The notes: generated from the sequence alone by a model not told the origin. DNA of 64,000 nt from Acorus gramineus (GCA_030737835.1 JAUJYN010000029.1:1936845-2000844), one strand, 5' to 3'; counted from the stretch's first letter, positions 44,433 to 57,700 are shown. Program-made: numbers and translations.

Positions 44433-45367
44433 CTCCTTGTAGAGGTAAAAATCCTCACCACGACATGTGTCATATCAGGGGTAATGTGTCACACCAGGAC
44501 GGACATGGGCCTACCGTGGGACCAGCAAATCCGAGTTCCAATCATTGGTCATGATGACTCTCCCAAATGTACTGACACGACTAGATCTAGTGTCTAGTTG
44601 GGCGGTCGGGCACCTGGAGAGCGAGTAGTCTAAGGCACGACCAGACATGAGATCTGGTCCGTCGACCTTACTCCTCAAAGGCGAGTAGTCTAAGGCACGA
44701 CCAGACATGAGGTCTGGTCAGTCGACCTTATTCCTCGAGAGTGAGTAGTCTAAGGCACAACCAGACATGAAGTCTGGTCGGTCGACCTTACTCCTCGAAG
44801 GCGAGTAGTCTAAGGCACGACCAGACATGAGGTCTGGTCGATCGACCTTACTCCTCGAAGGCATGATGTGAAACGTACGGGCGAGCACATCAAGAAACCC
44901 CGAGCAAGATGAAGAAACGGTAAGAATACCACTAACGCCTGTAACTGCCAAGATAGCATTTAAGGCCCATTACCAACAGAACGTGAGTAATCAAGGACCG
45001 ACGTGGAGCGTAAATGCTGGGGGGGTTTCCCTGGAAAAAAACCCACTAAACACTTAGTGGCAAGGCGGTTACAAGGGTAATAAAGGAACTATGTGTGACT
45101 TGATCCCCAAGGGGTACGTAGGTAGCCTATAAAGAGGTCGCGCGCTCAGCACTCTAGGGGCACAGTCAAGCAAGGTCAAAAACGTTATCCATTGAGTCAA
45201 GCACAATCATTGTGCGTCATTTGTGTTATTTCCTATACAGCCATTGAGATAATTGAAGCATAGCTACAAGAATTATTCATATTGCTTGAGTTCTTTTTTT
45301 CTAAGAAATTTACAAATTTAACTGAAGGGGGAAAATATCCACCTCACTCCTTTTTCAAAAAAAATAA
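44433..45367 (+). mobile_element. Unclassified 935-bp insertion with 12-bp target duplication
   Basis: Exact AATAATAGATAG copies flank it (44421-44432 and 45368-45379). The right end is A-rich (TTTTTCAAAAAAAATAAA), which suggests reverse transcription of an RNA by LINE machinery. Inside are a 4 x 60-bp array, a TATAAAG box at 45128-45134, and a downstream part that reads like the promoter/R region of a Tat-type LTR. It may be a retroposed LTR transcript. The strand is inferred from the A tail and TATA box. Confidence 0.6.
44621..44860. repeat. Tandem array, 4 x 60 bp
   Basis: Four head-to-tail units of exactly 60 bases, each starting GNGAGTAGTCTAAGGCAC and containing the palindrome-like CCAGACATGAGGTCTGG. 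Units differ at only a few positions. The multiple-of-three length makes the minus strand read as a repeating peptide, which I do not take as a gene. Confidence 0.95.
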
Positions 45368-46883
45368 AATAATAGATAGCCTATCAGAAAGTGAGGAAGC
45401 GTAAAATTACATAAATCTGTCATCCAAAGTAATATTACAGATCCAATTAACACAATTACTGTCCCGTGAGAGCCAAGTCTAGTTAAAATCAACTAAAAAT
45501 AACGACATGTGCGTCAAGCACAAATACCATAACATACAGGTAAGAGGAATGCTGATGGCCTCACGCTCGCAGAACAAAAAGACCGAACGCCGCAACAACT
45601 ATTGGAATCCCACCTCACAGAGCTCCTCCTTCAATATCAACTCAGCCCCTGGTGAAGGAACAATACACGAGAGGTGAGCTATAAGCTCAGTGAATGGTAA
45701 GAAGCCACACATTGTATCTATATCACATCAATAGTACAATAATAGTTTCAACCAAGACATGGAATAACCTATAATAATAGAATATCACGCAATGACGTGC
45801 CCTCACTATGCCTTCACTCTTACCCATAGGGATGTCAAGAGACTTTTGGAAGAAATCAATACGCTAACGCTCTACATCATCCGGTAGCCCTCTTCCAGGT
45901 AGCCCTCGTCCTGGCGGCCTTCCAACATCATGGCGGTGCCACACAGGAAAGCTTCGACGCTTGACAGCTTCAACACACGATGATGTGTAAAAGAAATACT
46001 CTACAATCACAATATAACCCTTATAAATCCTCCACCATCAGTTAGCCATTACCGATACGTTATCGAATTCTCGTAAATTCCCATAAAGTTGCATCCCTCA
46101 AATGCGGGAAGATTAACTATATTCACAACTGAATAATGTCCTAGCATGACCCTAAAGGCGGGTCCTACACACACCTATAATTGATAAGCAAAGTTTAGTA
46201 TCCAAATATTTAGTTTTAACATTCCATAATATATCAAAGCTAAGTATGGAACTATACAAACTTAATTATAAATAGCATACCACATATTTAACTAATCATG
46301 GAGCAAATTCAATATACGAATCTCCTATGGCATACCATATTTAATAATATTAAATACATAAGATAAAATATCATGCTAGCATTAGATGTATAAAAATATG
46401 TTTATTTATGCATATATTATAGTGGACAAACAAGTAATGGGTGCGATATAAATTGTCTATGCAAAATACAAATTATAAATATATTTAGTATGCGTTATCT
46501 AACATGGTAAGTTATAATCCTAATAATACGTCCATTATATGAATACTACATAACTACGGCGCTCTTAGAATACACGGAGCACGGCTACGTGTATTACGCG
46601 CTTCCTAAGTGGGTGGATCGAACCACTCATCGTTACCCCGAATCGTCGCGAGTTCTGTCAATGAAAGCTGCAAAACACAATCAATGATTCTCAATTAAAA
46701 TATGAAGTCTCCTGACACACATACAAGCCAACTTCATGAAGACACTAACTCTTGATGGTTCACACATCATGCATAATAGCTCTTTGACACACAATCAAGT
46801 AAAACCGGTACATCTACTACAACCAGCACTAAACTTTAATCTACACAACACCAAATACACATCTAATAATTCTGAAATAAATC

Positions 46884-49772
46884 TGTTATATATGTGTCAC
46901 TTTTAGCCTTCTGGTCACCATTGGGACATTCTAGCAGTTTTTCGGTTTTTTTTCGTTTTTCGATCGGAACCGCTAAAATTTAGACTTTTAGCTATCACCC
47001 TGAGTTTGAGGGCTCCGATTGAAAATCTAACTACATATTATGTGTCCTGGTGCCATTCCAAGCCACTCACGAAAATTTCATCGAATTCCGGTAACGTTTC
47101 AGAATTTCGCAATTCTGAAGCGTATCCTGGTTTTGACCGAGCGAGAAGTCATTGGGAGACTTGACTTGGTCAAATGTGGGCCCATGACTTGGTCAACCCC
47201 CTTTGTTTTCTAGTGTGGATGGGTTGACCCAAGTCAAAGTGCCCTTAAACCTCACTTAAACCCCCCCTAATCCTAGCTTAGCCTAATCTTTTTTTCACTA
47301 ATTAGGGGTGTGAGTATGTGTGGAGTGGGTGTGGGTATAAAGAAATCCCACGACAACATGATCCCTATTCATCATCTTCTCCACTCAATCCCTCTCTCTT
47401 CCCTCCCCTTAAAACCCCCATATGATCTAGTAGGAAGCCTTGAAATCAAAAACCCTAAGAAGAGAAAGGTTAGGTTTTGTCCCGATCTATCTTCCGGTGG
47501 TCTCGGATTCGAGTTCCCACATGTGTGACCCCTTCTCATGCCCTCTTTTCTCCTCTGATTTCAGCCATTTTTAGGGCTGAGGGAGATCTCGGTGGTGGTG
47601 GTCTTGGAGGTGGTGTTTCGGCGCGCGAAGAGCAACCGATCTTCCCTTCCTTCCTTTCCTTCCTTGGGTGAGGTTTCTTTCCTTCCTTTTCTTGTTTAGA
47701 TGCATGTTAGGAGGGTGTTTTTGGGTATGTATGGCTGTTGGTGGCCGTTGGTGGCCATTGGTGGCCGTCGGGGAGGTGTAGGGTTGGCTCGGGTAGGCTG
47801 GCAGCGCAGGCAGGCGGGCTGGCAGGCAGGGCTGGTAGAGCAGGCTGGCGGGGTACGCGCGCGTGCGTGCGCGCGGGTGGAGCAGGAGTGTGCGGGTGCT
47901 GCGCGTTGGGCGCCTTGCTGGAGCGTGCGCGCGGGGCGCTGCGCAGAGGCGCAGTACGTGCCGTGCGCGCAGGGCCGAGTGCGGGTGCTGCGTGTAGGGC
48001 GCCGTGCGGGGGCGAGCGCGCGGAGCACTGTGCAGAGGCGCAATGCCTGCTGTGCGCGCGCGGTGAGGCGAGCGGGTGGTGCGCGCGGGGTGCACGCGGG
48101 GCGCTGCGCTGGGGCGCAGGGCGTGCGGGGTGCACGCGGGGTTGCTGCGCTGGGGCGCAGTGAGCGCGCGGTGCACCCGGGGGGATTGGCAGCGTGTCCG
48201 GGCATGCGGGCAGGGGCTTGGCAGTGCGTCTAGGCACGCGGGCTGGGGCGCGGCAGCGCGCCTGGGTGCTCGGGCTGGGGCACGGCAGTGCGCCCGGGGC
48301 ACGGGAGTGCGCGGATGCGTGCGCACCCGTGCGTGTGCGTGCGGGTGGCCGTGCGCATGGCTGCCCGGCGGTGCGGGAGTGTGTCGGGGCACTCGGACTC
48401 GCGTGCGTACGGGCCCGTATGCATGCTTATCCGAGTGTAGGGTATTTCTAGCGTATTTCTTGTGTATTTGTGTATTTTACTCACCATTTTGGTTTCCCAT
48501 GTCTTGCAGATCTTGACGAGCGGTCACACGACGACCCGGGTATTGGTGAGTGGGACAATCCAACCCAGTTGGGAGGCGTTCGATGCACGTAGGTGTGCAT
48601 TGCCCTCCCCTGGGGAACCATAATCGCATATTAGATAGTATTAATTGTAAACTATGCATGCATGATTATTATGTAGTATCCATGCCACCCTAGGCCTTGC
48701 ATGTTAGGGATATGCACCCTTATGATATGTGTAAAGGCCCAAGCATCCTGATACCATGTTTTCATGCTAGGGAAGCGTCGACCTACGCATGCGTCCCATT
48801 TAGTTTAATTTATTTAAATCAAATATGAGTTTTGTAATTAGCATGCCTTAGAGAATATTATAACCTTGTGGTTATAATATATGCTTCCCCGCATCTTAGT
48901 TATGCGCCCTGGAGGAATTCTGAAGAATTCATGACATTTGTAGAGTTGAGATCGGTGTCGGCGGATCCAAGTGGATCGTATCCATGTGGGTAGGCTGTTT
49001 CTCTTCCCTTCGTTGGATCCGTGTAGGGACTCCTCAGCGTTAGACAGGCCGTCCTGACAGAGGGCTCCCAGCAGTAGGCACCTCCTGATTTTGTTTCGGA
49101 CCGTGCTGAATTGTGGGAGTAGACCAGGCGAGCTACGGTGTGGAGGAGAGGCTATCGGTGGACCAAGGGTGATTAACAGCCTAGTCAGTCCCAAAAGACC
49201 ATGTCACCAGTTTGAGGGTGAGGGTGTAGTGGGTTGGCGATGAGCGACCCACTGGTTTGTGTAGTTGTTGCCACTTAGAGGCTATGAATGATTTGAGGTT
49301 AATATGAATTGTGATGCATGGGTTGTGCTATTCACTGAGCGTATGGCTCACCCCTCGCATATATTTTTCTCGAGTGATATCTAAGTCGGATCCGCAGGAG
49401 GAGCTCCCCGAGGCACGTCAGCAGTAGCGGAGCAGCGTCACCTTTCTGCTTGCGAGAGGCCATTCAGCATCCCCCTTTGATTGTATGTATTGTATTCCGT
49501 GCTTGGGCACATGTTTGTATTATATTTGGATGTCGTTGTATATATTGGCTCTCACAGGACAGTTGATTATGTATCGAGTCTGTAATATGTCTTTGAATTA
49601 CAGATTCAGTCTTTTAGCTTCCGCTATTTGTGTATATATCATGTCGGCCTCATTGTTGTCTGTGTTGTTATTTTTGATGTTATTTAGGGTATGTTATTGA
49701 CCTCCTGTATAGACTTCTGATATCATATATACCCTTGCCGCGTCCCGGGGACGGCCGCCCTGGGGAGTGACA
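46884..49772 (+). mobile_element. 5' LTR of Tekay-2, about 2.89 kb
   Basis: It starts TGTTATATATGTGTCAC and ends GGGGAGTGACA. It has a donor-like GTGAGG at 47668, a CpG-rich tract (about 47790-48420), the 36-nt block 48510-48545 between TTGCAG and GTGAGT, a G-rich unit near 49214, and an acceptor-like TTTTTCTCGAG ending at 49374. Confidence 0.9.
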
Positions 49773-49777
49773 AAAGT

Positions 49778-49789
49778 TGGTATCAGAGC
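49778..49789 (+). other. Primer-binding site, initiator tRNA-Met type
   Basis: TGGTATCAGAGC, five bases after the 5' LTR end. Confidence 0.92.
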
Positions 49790-49891
49790 CTGGTCCTGTC
49801 AGAGCCAATGGTCTTCTTTTCGTAGAGATGAGTCCTAGGATTTCTATATGAGTATTCTGATCCTAGTGTCTGGTTTTCTTAGGTTGCTGAT

Positions 49892-52800
49892 ATGCCTCCT
49901 CGCAGAAGAATGCGTGGACGTGGTCCCTCTCGACCTTTGGAGGTTCTCGGACCTACCAGAGGTGAGGATGCTATTGGAGAGTCCTCGGCTATGGGGCCAG
50001 GATTGGCGCAGGAGCCTCCTGCATGGGAGCGTGCTTACGCTCGGATAGCAGATCTGGTGGAGACTCAGACGAGAGCATTAGAGGCCCAGACGAGGGCATT
50101 AGCTGAGCAGGCTAGAGAGATTCAGGAACTGAGGGCGGCCCGTGATGCGGTTCCACAGGTCCCCTTGATGGCAGATCCGCCAGTGGTACCCGATGTACCT
50201 CCTGCTCCCGTGGTGATTCCAGCGGTGAGAGTTCAGGATCCCCTGGTGAGGGAGGTGGAGCTAGAGGCTGCAGCGCGAGTGCACCAGAGTGGCCTCACAG
50301 CCTTTCTGAAGCTCCACCCTCCCGAGTTCCATGGACAGACGGCGGACCCCCTTGCCCCTGAGCGATGGTTGATGGAGGTGGACAAGATCTTCTCGACCAT
50401 GCACTGCACCGATCGCCAGCGAGTCTCCCTGGCCACCTTCATGCTGAGAGGTAGCACCGCTGACTAGTGGGCTACCCGATCGGTGGACATTCCAGAGGGA
50501 GTGGAGCGACTTTTATGGGCGGGGTTCCGGAGGTATTTCCTGGAGGAGTACTTCCCGTTTTCGATGCGCCAGATCGTGATGCGGGAGTTTGAGCAGCTGA
50601 CGCAGGGCTCCATGTCAGTCGCGGACTACTCCACGCGCTTCACGAGGCTTTCCAGGTTCGCCCCAGCCTTGGTGATGGATGAGGAGACGCGGTGTCGTCG
50701 ATTTGAGATGGGTCTCATCAGCACCATTCGGGTGCATGTCTCTTCGCAGGCTTTCACGAGGTACTCGGACTTGGTGTCTCGGGCGAAGACAGTCGAGCGA
50801 GACCTCGGGGCCTCCATGGGGGTTCCAACCCCTTCTGTAGACCAGAGACCTCCCAGGAGCCAGGACCAGGGACAACGCAAGAAGAAGCGGCCCCGCTTTG
50901 ATCAGTCAGCGGCTGCCGCTATTCCAGTTGATGTGGTGCCAGTGCGAGGTCCAGCACCCATTGCGGCAGTACCAGTCCAGTCCAGGCGACCGGAGACGCG
51001 ACGTTGTTACCATTGTCAGCGCATCGAGCATATTTTATATAATTGCCCTGATGCTGGCCGACCCTGCGTGCTGCCTCCGTAGCAGCAGCAGCAGCTACAG
51101 CAACAGTCGTACCAGCAGCAGCAGCAGCAGCAGCCTCAGCGCCAGCAGTAGCAGCAGCCTCAGCGTCAGCAGCAGCAGCCACAGGGTGGCCGTGTTGACC
51201 AGAGGAGGCAGCCAGGGCAGCCGGCGAGGCATGCCCCTGCTCCTCAGCCACAGTTTGTTCAGGGCCGAGTTGCAGCACTTTCGGCCGAGGAGGCGCAGGC
51301 TTCGGGTAGCGTGGTCCGAGGTATTGTTCAGATCTCCCAGCTCCCTGCATATGTGTTATTTGATTCCGGAGCCACGCACTCGTTCGTGTCTCCCGCTTTC
51401 GCGAGACGGATGGGCGTGGCGTCCGCCCCTCTTGATGTTATCCTGGAGATATCATTGCCCGTCGGAGACCGTATTCTCCTCCGTTCTGTGTACCGAGGGT
51501 GTACCGTGGTGGTTGCGGAGCATGAGTTTCCAGTGGAGTTGGTGGAGCTCGCTATGACGGACTTCGATGCCATCCTGGGAATGGATTGGCTTTCAGCTAG
51601 TCACGCCAGCATCGACTGTTTTGCCAAGTCGGTGTCTTTCCACCTTCCGGGTCGGAGGTCCTTCCAGTTCGTGGGCGATCGTGACATAGCCCCTTTGGGG
51701 TTCGTGTCGCCCATTCAGGCGTGGAGACTCCTTCAGGGAGGATGCGAGGGCTTTCTGGCGTACATTGCTCAGGAGGACGCACCGCTGCGGGCAGATATCA
51801 GTCAGACTCCGGTCGTGGCAGAGTATCCTGAGGTTTTCCCCGATGATCTTCCGGGATTACCGCCGGATCGCGCGATCGAGTTTGAGATTAATCTGATTCC
51901 GGGGACCAAGCCGATTTTGAGAGCTCCGTACCGGATGGCCCCTGCAGAGCTGAAGGTGCTCAAGGAGCAGTTGGAGGAGTTGCTGGAGAAGGGCTTCGCA
52001 CGTCCGAGTGTTTCTCCGTGGGGAGCCCCTGTTCTGTTCATGCAGAAGGACGGTTCGCTGCGGCTTTGTATTGATTACAGGCAGCTGAACAAGCGGACCG
52101 TGAAGAACAAGTACCCCTTGCCGCGGATTGACGATCTGTTTGACCAGCTCCAGGGAGCGCGAGTCTTTTCTAAGATCGATCTCCGCTCGGGCTACTATCA
52201 GCTGAAGATCCGGGAGTCAGACATTCCGAAGACGGCCTTTCGCACCCGTTATGGGCACTACGAGTTCAGAGTACTGCCGTTTGGGTTGACGAATGCGCCG
52301 GCGGCCTTCATGGATCTGATGAACCGGGTGTTTCGGCCCTTCCTCGACTCCTTCGTGGTAGTATTCATCGATGATATATTGGTGTACTCGAGGAGTCTAG
52401 AGGAGCACGCTCACCATCTTCGCACTGTCTTGGAGACTTTGGCCCGACATCAGTTGTTCGCCAAGTTCAGCAAGTGCGAGTTTTGGTTGGAGCGTATGGC
52501 CTTTTTGGGCCATGTGATTTCCGGCGAGGGCATATCTGTGGACCCGGACAAGACGCTCGCCGTGTCGAATTGGCGTCGACCGTCGAACCCCACAGAGATT
52601 CGGAGCTTCCTGGGCTTGGCGGGTTATTACAGGAGGTTTGTCGAGGGTTTCTCGAAGATAGCTGTACCTCTTACCCGCCTCACTCGGAAGGATGTCCGGT
52701 TCGAGTGGTCCCCGTCTTGCGAGGAGAGCTTCCTGGAGTTGAAGCGAAGGCTCACCTCAGCGCCAGTTCTTACCCTTCCGTCTGGGAGTGGTGGGTTCGC

Positions 52801-54696
52801 AGTTTACTCCGATGCATCGCGGTTGGGTGTGGGTTGCGTCCTGATGCAGCACGGTAAGGTTGTGGCTTACGCGTCGCGTCAGTTGAAGCCCCATGAGCAG
52901 AATTACCCCACCCACGACCTTGAGTTGGCAACGATCATCTTTGCGCTGAAGATGTAGAGGCACTACCTCTATGGCGAGGAGTTCGAGCTCTTTACTGATC
53001 ATAAGAGCTTGATTTATTTGCAGTCCCAGCCGGAGCTCAACATGCGTCAGAGACGTTGGGTCGAGTTCCTGAAGGACTATGATTGTGACATCGCTTACCA
53101 TCCTGGTAAGGCGAATGTCGTGGCGGATGCTCTCAGCAGGCAGCCCTTGGGCATGGCCGCCCACATGGCTGTACGTCGTTGGAGGCTTCTGGAGGAGGCC
53201 GCTTGCTGGATCAGCGTTCGAGAGACTCCTGCGGGTGGCTTTTTGGCCAGGCTAGTGGTGCAGCCCGTTCTTCTCGACGAGATCCGCACGGCTCAGGGGC
53301 AGGATCCTCACTTTCTAGTCCTCTCTGAAGGCGTCGCCCGGGGCGAGCGTCCGGACTACCAGATTCGCGAGGACGGGATCCTGCGGTTCAGAGGCCGAGT
53401 ATGCATTCCTGACGACGCAGAGCTGAAGCAGAAGATCTTGGACGAGGCCCATCGTTCGAGGTACACAGTGCATCCTGGTGGCACGAAGATGTACAGGGGC
53501 CTTCGTCGTGGCTACTGGTGGCGCGGGATGAAGACGGATATTGCCCGTTTCGTTGCCCGTTGCTTGGTATGCCAGCAGGTGAAGTCGGAGCATCAGCGTC
53601 CTGCGGGGAAGCTGCAGTCCATTGAGATCCTCAGTGGAAGTGGGAGCAGATCACCATGGACTTCGTTTCGGGTTTGCCGAGGTCACGTTCGGGTCGCGAT
53701 GCCATCTGGGTAATCGTCGACCGACTGACGAAGTCCGCTCATTTCCTCCCCATCCGACTCACCGATTCTCTGGACACCCTGGCGCAGTTGTTTGTCTCCG
53801 AGATTGTTCGTCTCCATGGCACTCCCGTCAGCATCATTTCTGATCGAGACGCGCGATTTACTTCGAGGTTCTGGCGTAGCCTCCAGCACGCCCTTGGTAC
53901 GAACCTCCACTTCAGTACAGCGTTTCATCCGCAGACGGACGGCCAGTCGGAGAGGACGATTCAGACCTGGAGGACATGCTGCGAGCTTGCGTTCTCGATT
54001 TTGGGGGCAGTTGGGAGAGGCATCTTCCGTTGGTGGAGTTTGCCTACAACAACAGCTACCACTCGAGTATCAGGATGGCTCCATACGAGGCGCTCTATGG
54101 CCGCAGCTGCAGGTCCCCCTTGTGTTGGGACGAGGTCGGAGAGCGCCAGTTGGAGGGACCAGAGATCATCCACCAGACCTCAGAGATGGTCAAGACGATT
54201 CGCGAGCGTATCCGAGTCGCTCAGAGTCGTCAGAAGAGCTACGCCGATCATCGTCGCCGTGAGCTCGTCTTCGAGGTTGGTGACCATGTCTTCCTGAAGG
54301 TGTCCCCGATGAAGGGCATCTTCCGTTTCGGTGCGGGGCAAGCTGAGTCCGCGTTTCATTGGGCCGTTCCTCATCCTCGAGCGAGTTGGGGAGGTGGCCT
54401 ATCGCATAGCCTTGCCCCCACAGTTGGCTCAGGCCCATGACGTCTTCCATGTCTCGCAGCTGAGGCGTTACGTCCACGATCCTGCTCACGTCATCCCGTT
54501 CGAGCCGCTCGTCTTCGAGCCGGACTTGTCATTCGTCGAGCAGCCGATCGAGATCCTGGACCGCCGCGAGAAGAGGCTCCGCACCAAGACCGTCCAGTTG
54601 GTCAAGGTGCGATGGCAGCACCGTTCTGGTGCCGAGGCCACTTGGGAGCTCGAGGACGCCATGCGTGACGCGTATCCGCATCTTTTCCCTTCCTAG
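49892..54696 (+). pseudogene. gag-pol region of Tekay-2 with C-terminal chromodomain
   Basis: The order is as in Tekay-1. Gag starts MPPRRRMRGRGPSRPLEV at 49892; the CCHC knuckle is at about 51003-51046, followed by a CAG-repeat glutamine-rich linker (about 51080-51190); protease [11 protein letters not shown] near 51360. Reverse transcriptase is at about 51930-52600 ([24 protein letters not shown]) and RNase H at about 52790-53150 ([27 protein letters not shown]). The integrase zinc-binding part is at about 53450-53590 and the core follows to about 54200. The chromodomain-type end LVKVRWQHRSGAEATWELED is near 54600-54660. The presence of a chromodomain with long LTRs and a tRNA-Met primer fits Tekay/Del. 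It carries a few disabling changes and is otherwise well preserved. Confidence 0.9.
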
Positions 54697-54731
54697 ATGT
54701 TCTTGTATTTATTTTGAGGACAAAATTTCCT

Positions 54732-54744
54732 AAGGGGGGAAGAA
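54732..54744 (+). other. Polypurine tract of Tekay-2
   Basis: AAGGGGGGAAGAA directly before the 3' LTR start. Confidence 0.85.
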
Positions 54745-57700
54745 TGTTATATATGTGTCACTTTTATCTTTCTGGTCACCATTGGAGCATTCTGGCAGTT
54801 TTTCAACTTTTTCTTTTTTCGATCGGAACCGCTAAAATTTTAGACTTTTAGCTATCATCCTGAGCTTGAGGACTCCGATTGAAAATCTAACTGCATATTA
54901 TGTGTCCTGGTGCCATTTCAAGCCACTCACAAAAATTTCATCGAATTCCGGTAACGTTTCAGAATTTCACAGTTCCGAATCGTATCCGGGTTTTGACCAA
55001 GCGAAAAGTCATTGGGAGACTTGACTTGGTCAATGTTGACCTTGACTTGGTCAAAATATTTTGTTTTCTAGTGTGGTTAGGTTGACCCAAGTCAAAGTTC
55101 ACCTAACCTAACTTAACCTAATTAATTTCTAAGTGTGTGAGTGTGTGAGTGGTGTGTGTGTGGTGTGGCCCCCCTTTAAGTCCACGCCCAAGAATAGGAA
55201 CCCCCCCTATTCATCTTCTTCTCCACCCCTCTCAAGCTCTCTCACCATTGTTATATATGTGTCACTTTTTGGCCTGTTGGTAACCATTGGAGCATTTTAG
55301 CAATTTTTAAAATTTTTGCATTTTTCGATTGGAACCGCAAAATTTTGGACTGTTAGCTATCGTCCTGAGCTAGAGGACTCTGATTGAAAATCTAACTGCA
55401 TATTATGTGTCCTGGTGCCATTTTAAGCCACTCATGAAAATTTCATCGAATTCCGGCAACGTTTCTGAAATTTCGCAGTTCCGGGGCGTATCTGGGTTTT
55501 TAAGTCACTTACTATATATATGTGTGATCTAATTTTGAGAAGCACTGTTCATCATCCCTACCAAGCTTTCCCTCTCTCCTCTCTCTCATTTTTCTCCCTT
55601 TTGAAGCCCTTAGACCCCTCAAACCCAAAAACCTAAAGCCTAAGAAGTGTAGATCGGGTTTCATCATCCCGATCTACACCCCGGTGCCTTCAAATCCCAT
55701 TTCCGACGAGTCTAGCCTCCCCATCCTCCCCTCTTTCTCCTCTGTTTTGGGCCATTTCGAAGGCCGAGTGAGATCCGGGCGTTGGAGGGCTTTGGGGAAG
55801 CGTTTCGGTGCGCGGAGAGCACCCGGTCACCTCTTCCTCCCCCTTGGTAAGCTTTCTTTCCCTCTTTTTCATGCTTAGATGCTTGATAGGAAGGGGTTTT
55901 TGTGTTTGGGGGATGGTCGGCGGCTGTGGGAGGCCGTCGGAGGTGGTTGGGGGCGGTTGGAGGCCGTCGGAGGCCATTGGGTGGGTGGTGGAGGTACTTG
56001 GGCAGTGGGGGTTCTGTTTCGGGCAGCAGGCAGCAGCGGCAGCAGCTCAGGCAGCGCGCAGGCTAGGCGCGCGCGGGCGTGCGCGCGTGCGTGCGGGCGG
56101 GCGTGCGCTTGGCGCGAGGAGCTGGTCGAGCAGCTGTGCGCAGGTGTGGTGCGAGGAGCTGGTCGAGCAGCTGTGCGCGGGTCTGGTGCGAGGAGCTGGT
56201 CGAGCGGCTGGTGCAAGGGCTAGTCGAGCGGCTGGTGCGGGGAGATGTGCGAGCGGACGATGCGCGCGGAGTGCGTGCAGGGCGTGCACTCGGGGGGTGC
56301 TGGTCGAGGGGCGCCGTGCAGGGTGCGCGCGGGGCGCGGCGAGGCGGCGGTGGTGTGCGCGGGGCGCGGCGAGGCAGCGGTGGTGCGCGCGGGGTGTGCG
56401 CGGGGTGAGGCGCTGCGCGCGGGGCGTGCGGGGTGCTCGCAGGCTAGCGCGAGGCGTGCGGGGTGTGCGCGGGCGGCTGCGCTGGGGCGCAGGGGGCGCG
56501 CGGTGCACCCGGGAGGTTCGGCGGCGTGTCCAGGCGGCGGGCAGGGGCCCGGCGGTGCGTGGCGGTGCACTCAGGCGGTCGGGTGGCCGTGCGGGTGGTT
56601 GCCGGCCGTGCGGGTGGTTGCCGGGGTGCTCGGGCTAGCGTGCATGCGGGTCGTATGCACGTTTGCTCGAGTGTTGGGTATTTATTTGTGTGTTTTGTGT
56701 ATTTTGGGGTAATTGTGGATTATACTCACCCAGTTGATATCCTGTCTTGCAGATCTCGACGGACGGTCGCGCGTCGACCCGACTTCCGGTGAGTGGGACA
56801 ACCCAACCCAGTTTGGGAGGCGCTACATGCCTTTGAGCGTGTACCATCCTCCCCTGGGGCACATAGTTAGTATTAACTGCTTTGTTATAATCCATGTAAG
56901 CATGTTGTGTGTGTAGAATGCATGCCACCCTAGACTCGTAGGTTAGGGACTTGCACCCTTAGGATTTGTGCATGAGCCGTGCATCCTGTCACCCCGTTAT
57001 CATGCTAGGAAAACCCCGACCTGTGCATGCGTCCTATTATTTTTATTTATTTAGTTAAATGCAAGCCTTAATATTGATAGCATGCTTTGGGGAATATAAG
57101 GGGGCCTTGCGAGGTTAAAATTGAGACTCGGGTTAGGGTACTCCGTGTTCCTCATTTGGTTGTCGGATGTCCTACATCGGGACCTCAGGTTACCCTCCCA
57201 AGGTCTCTTTTCCCCATTTATGTCTTATTTATTTCCCCGCATCCTGGTTATGCGCGCTGGTGGAATTCTGAGGAATTCAAGACATTAGAGTTGTAGAGAT
57301 GTGCTGTCAGCGGATCCGAGTGGATCATATGCGATGGATAGGCTGTTCTGTTCCCTTCGTTGGATCCGTGTAGAGACTACCTCGGCGTTGGAAAGGTTGT
57401 CCCGTGCAGGGGCTCCCACCAATAGGCGCCTCCTGATCTGGTAGAAGGACTGCACCGAACACGGGAGTGGCCAAACGACCTACGGAGTGAGGAGAGACTA
57501 TCGGTGGACCAAGGGTTACCAACAGCCTAGTCAGTCCCAAGAGCCTAGGTCACCTATTGAGAGGTGAGGGTGAGGGTATGGTGGGCCGGCGATGCGACAA
57601 CCCACAGGATGGTGTATGGATGATTATCAACCCATTAAGTCCCAACATCCTTGGTCACCTATTGAGGGTGAGGGTGAGGGTGAGGGTATGGGGTTCGGCG

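Larger units (their letters stand above)
37003..46883 (-). mobile_element. LTR family C, partial, broken up by insertions
   Basis: The end TGTTAC at 37003-37008 resumes at 44292 (GCCCCGGAGCGGCCGTCC) after a nested family-B LTR, then runs 44292-44432 and 45380-46883 around a 935-bp insertion. It has the architecture of the other LTRs in a diverged form. The exon-like block (about 46667-46631) has GCAG before it but GATGAGT instead of a GT donor after it, so it is the most decayed. Tekay-2 interrupts it at 46884 and the rest is not found after 60420. Confidence 0.65.

Noticed and set aside
44621-44860. CRISPR-like array
   Set aside because: Units are contiguous with no spacers, and the context is a plant retrotransposon; an ordinary minisatellite.
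44511-44951. Repeating peptide (PDLMSGRALDYS) on the minus strand
   Set aside because: It is the direct translation of the 60-bp tandem unit, whose length is a multiple of three; no start context, domain or continuation.
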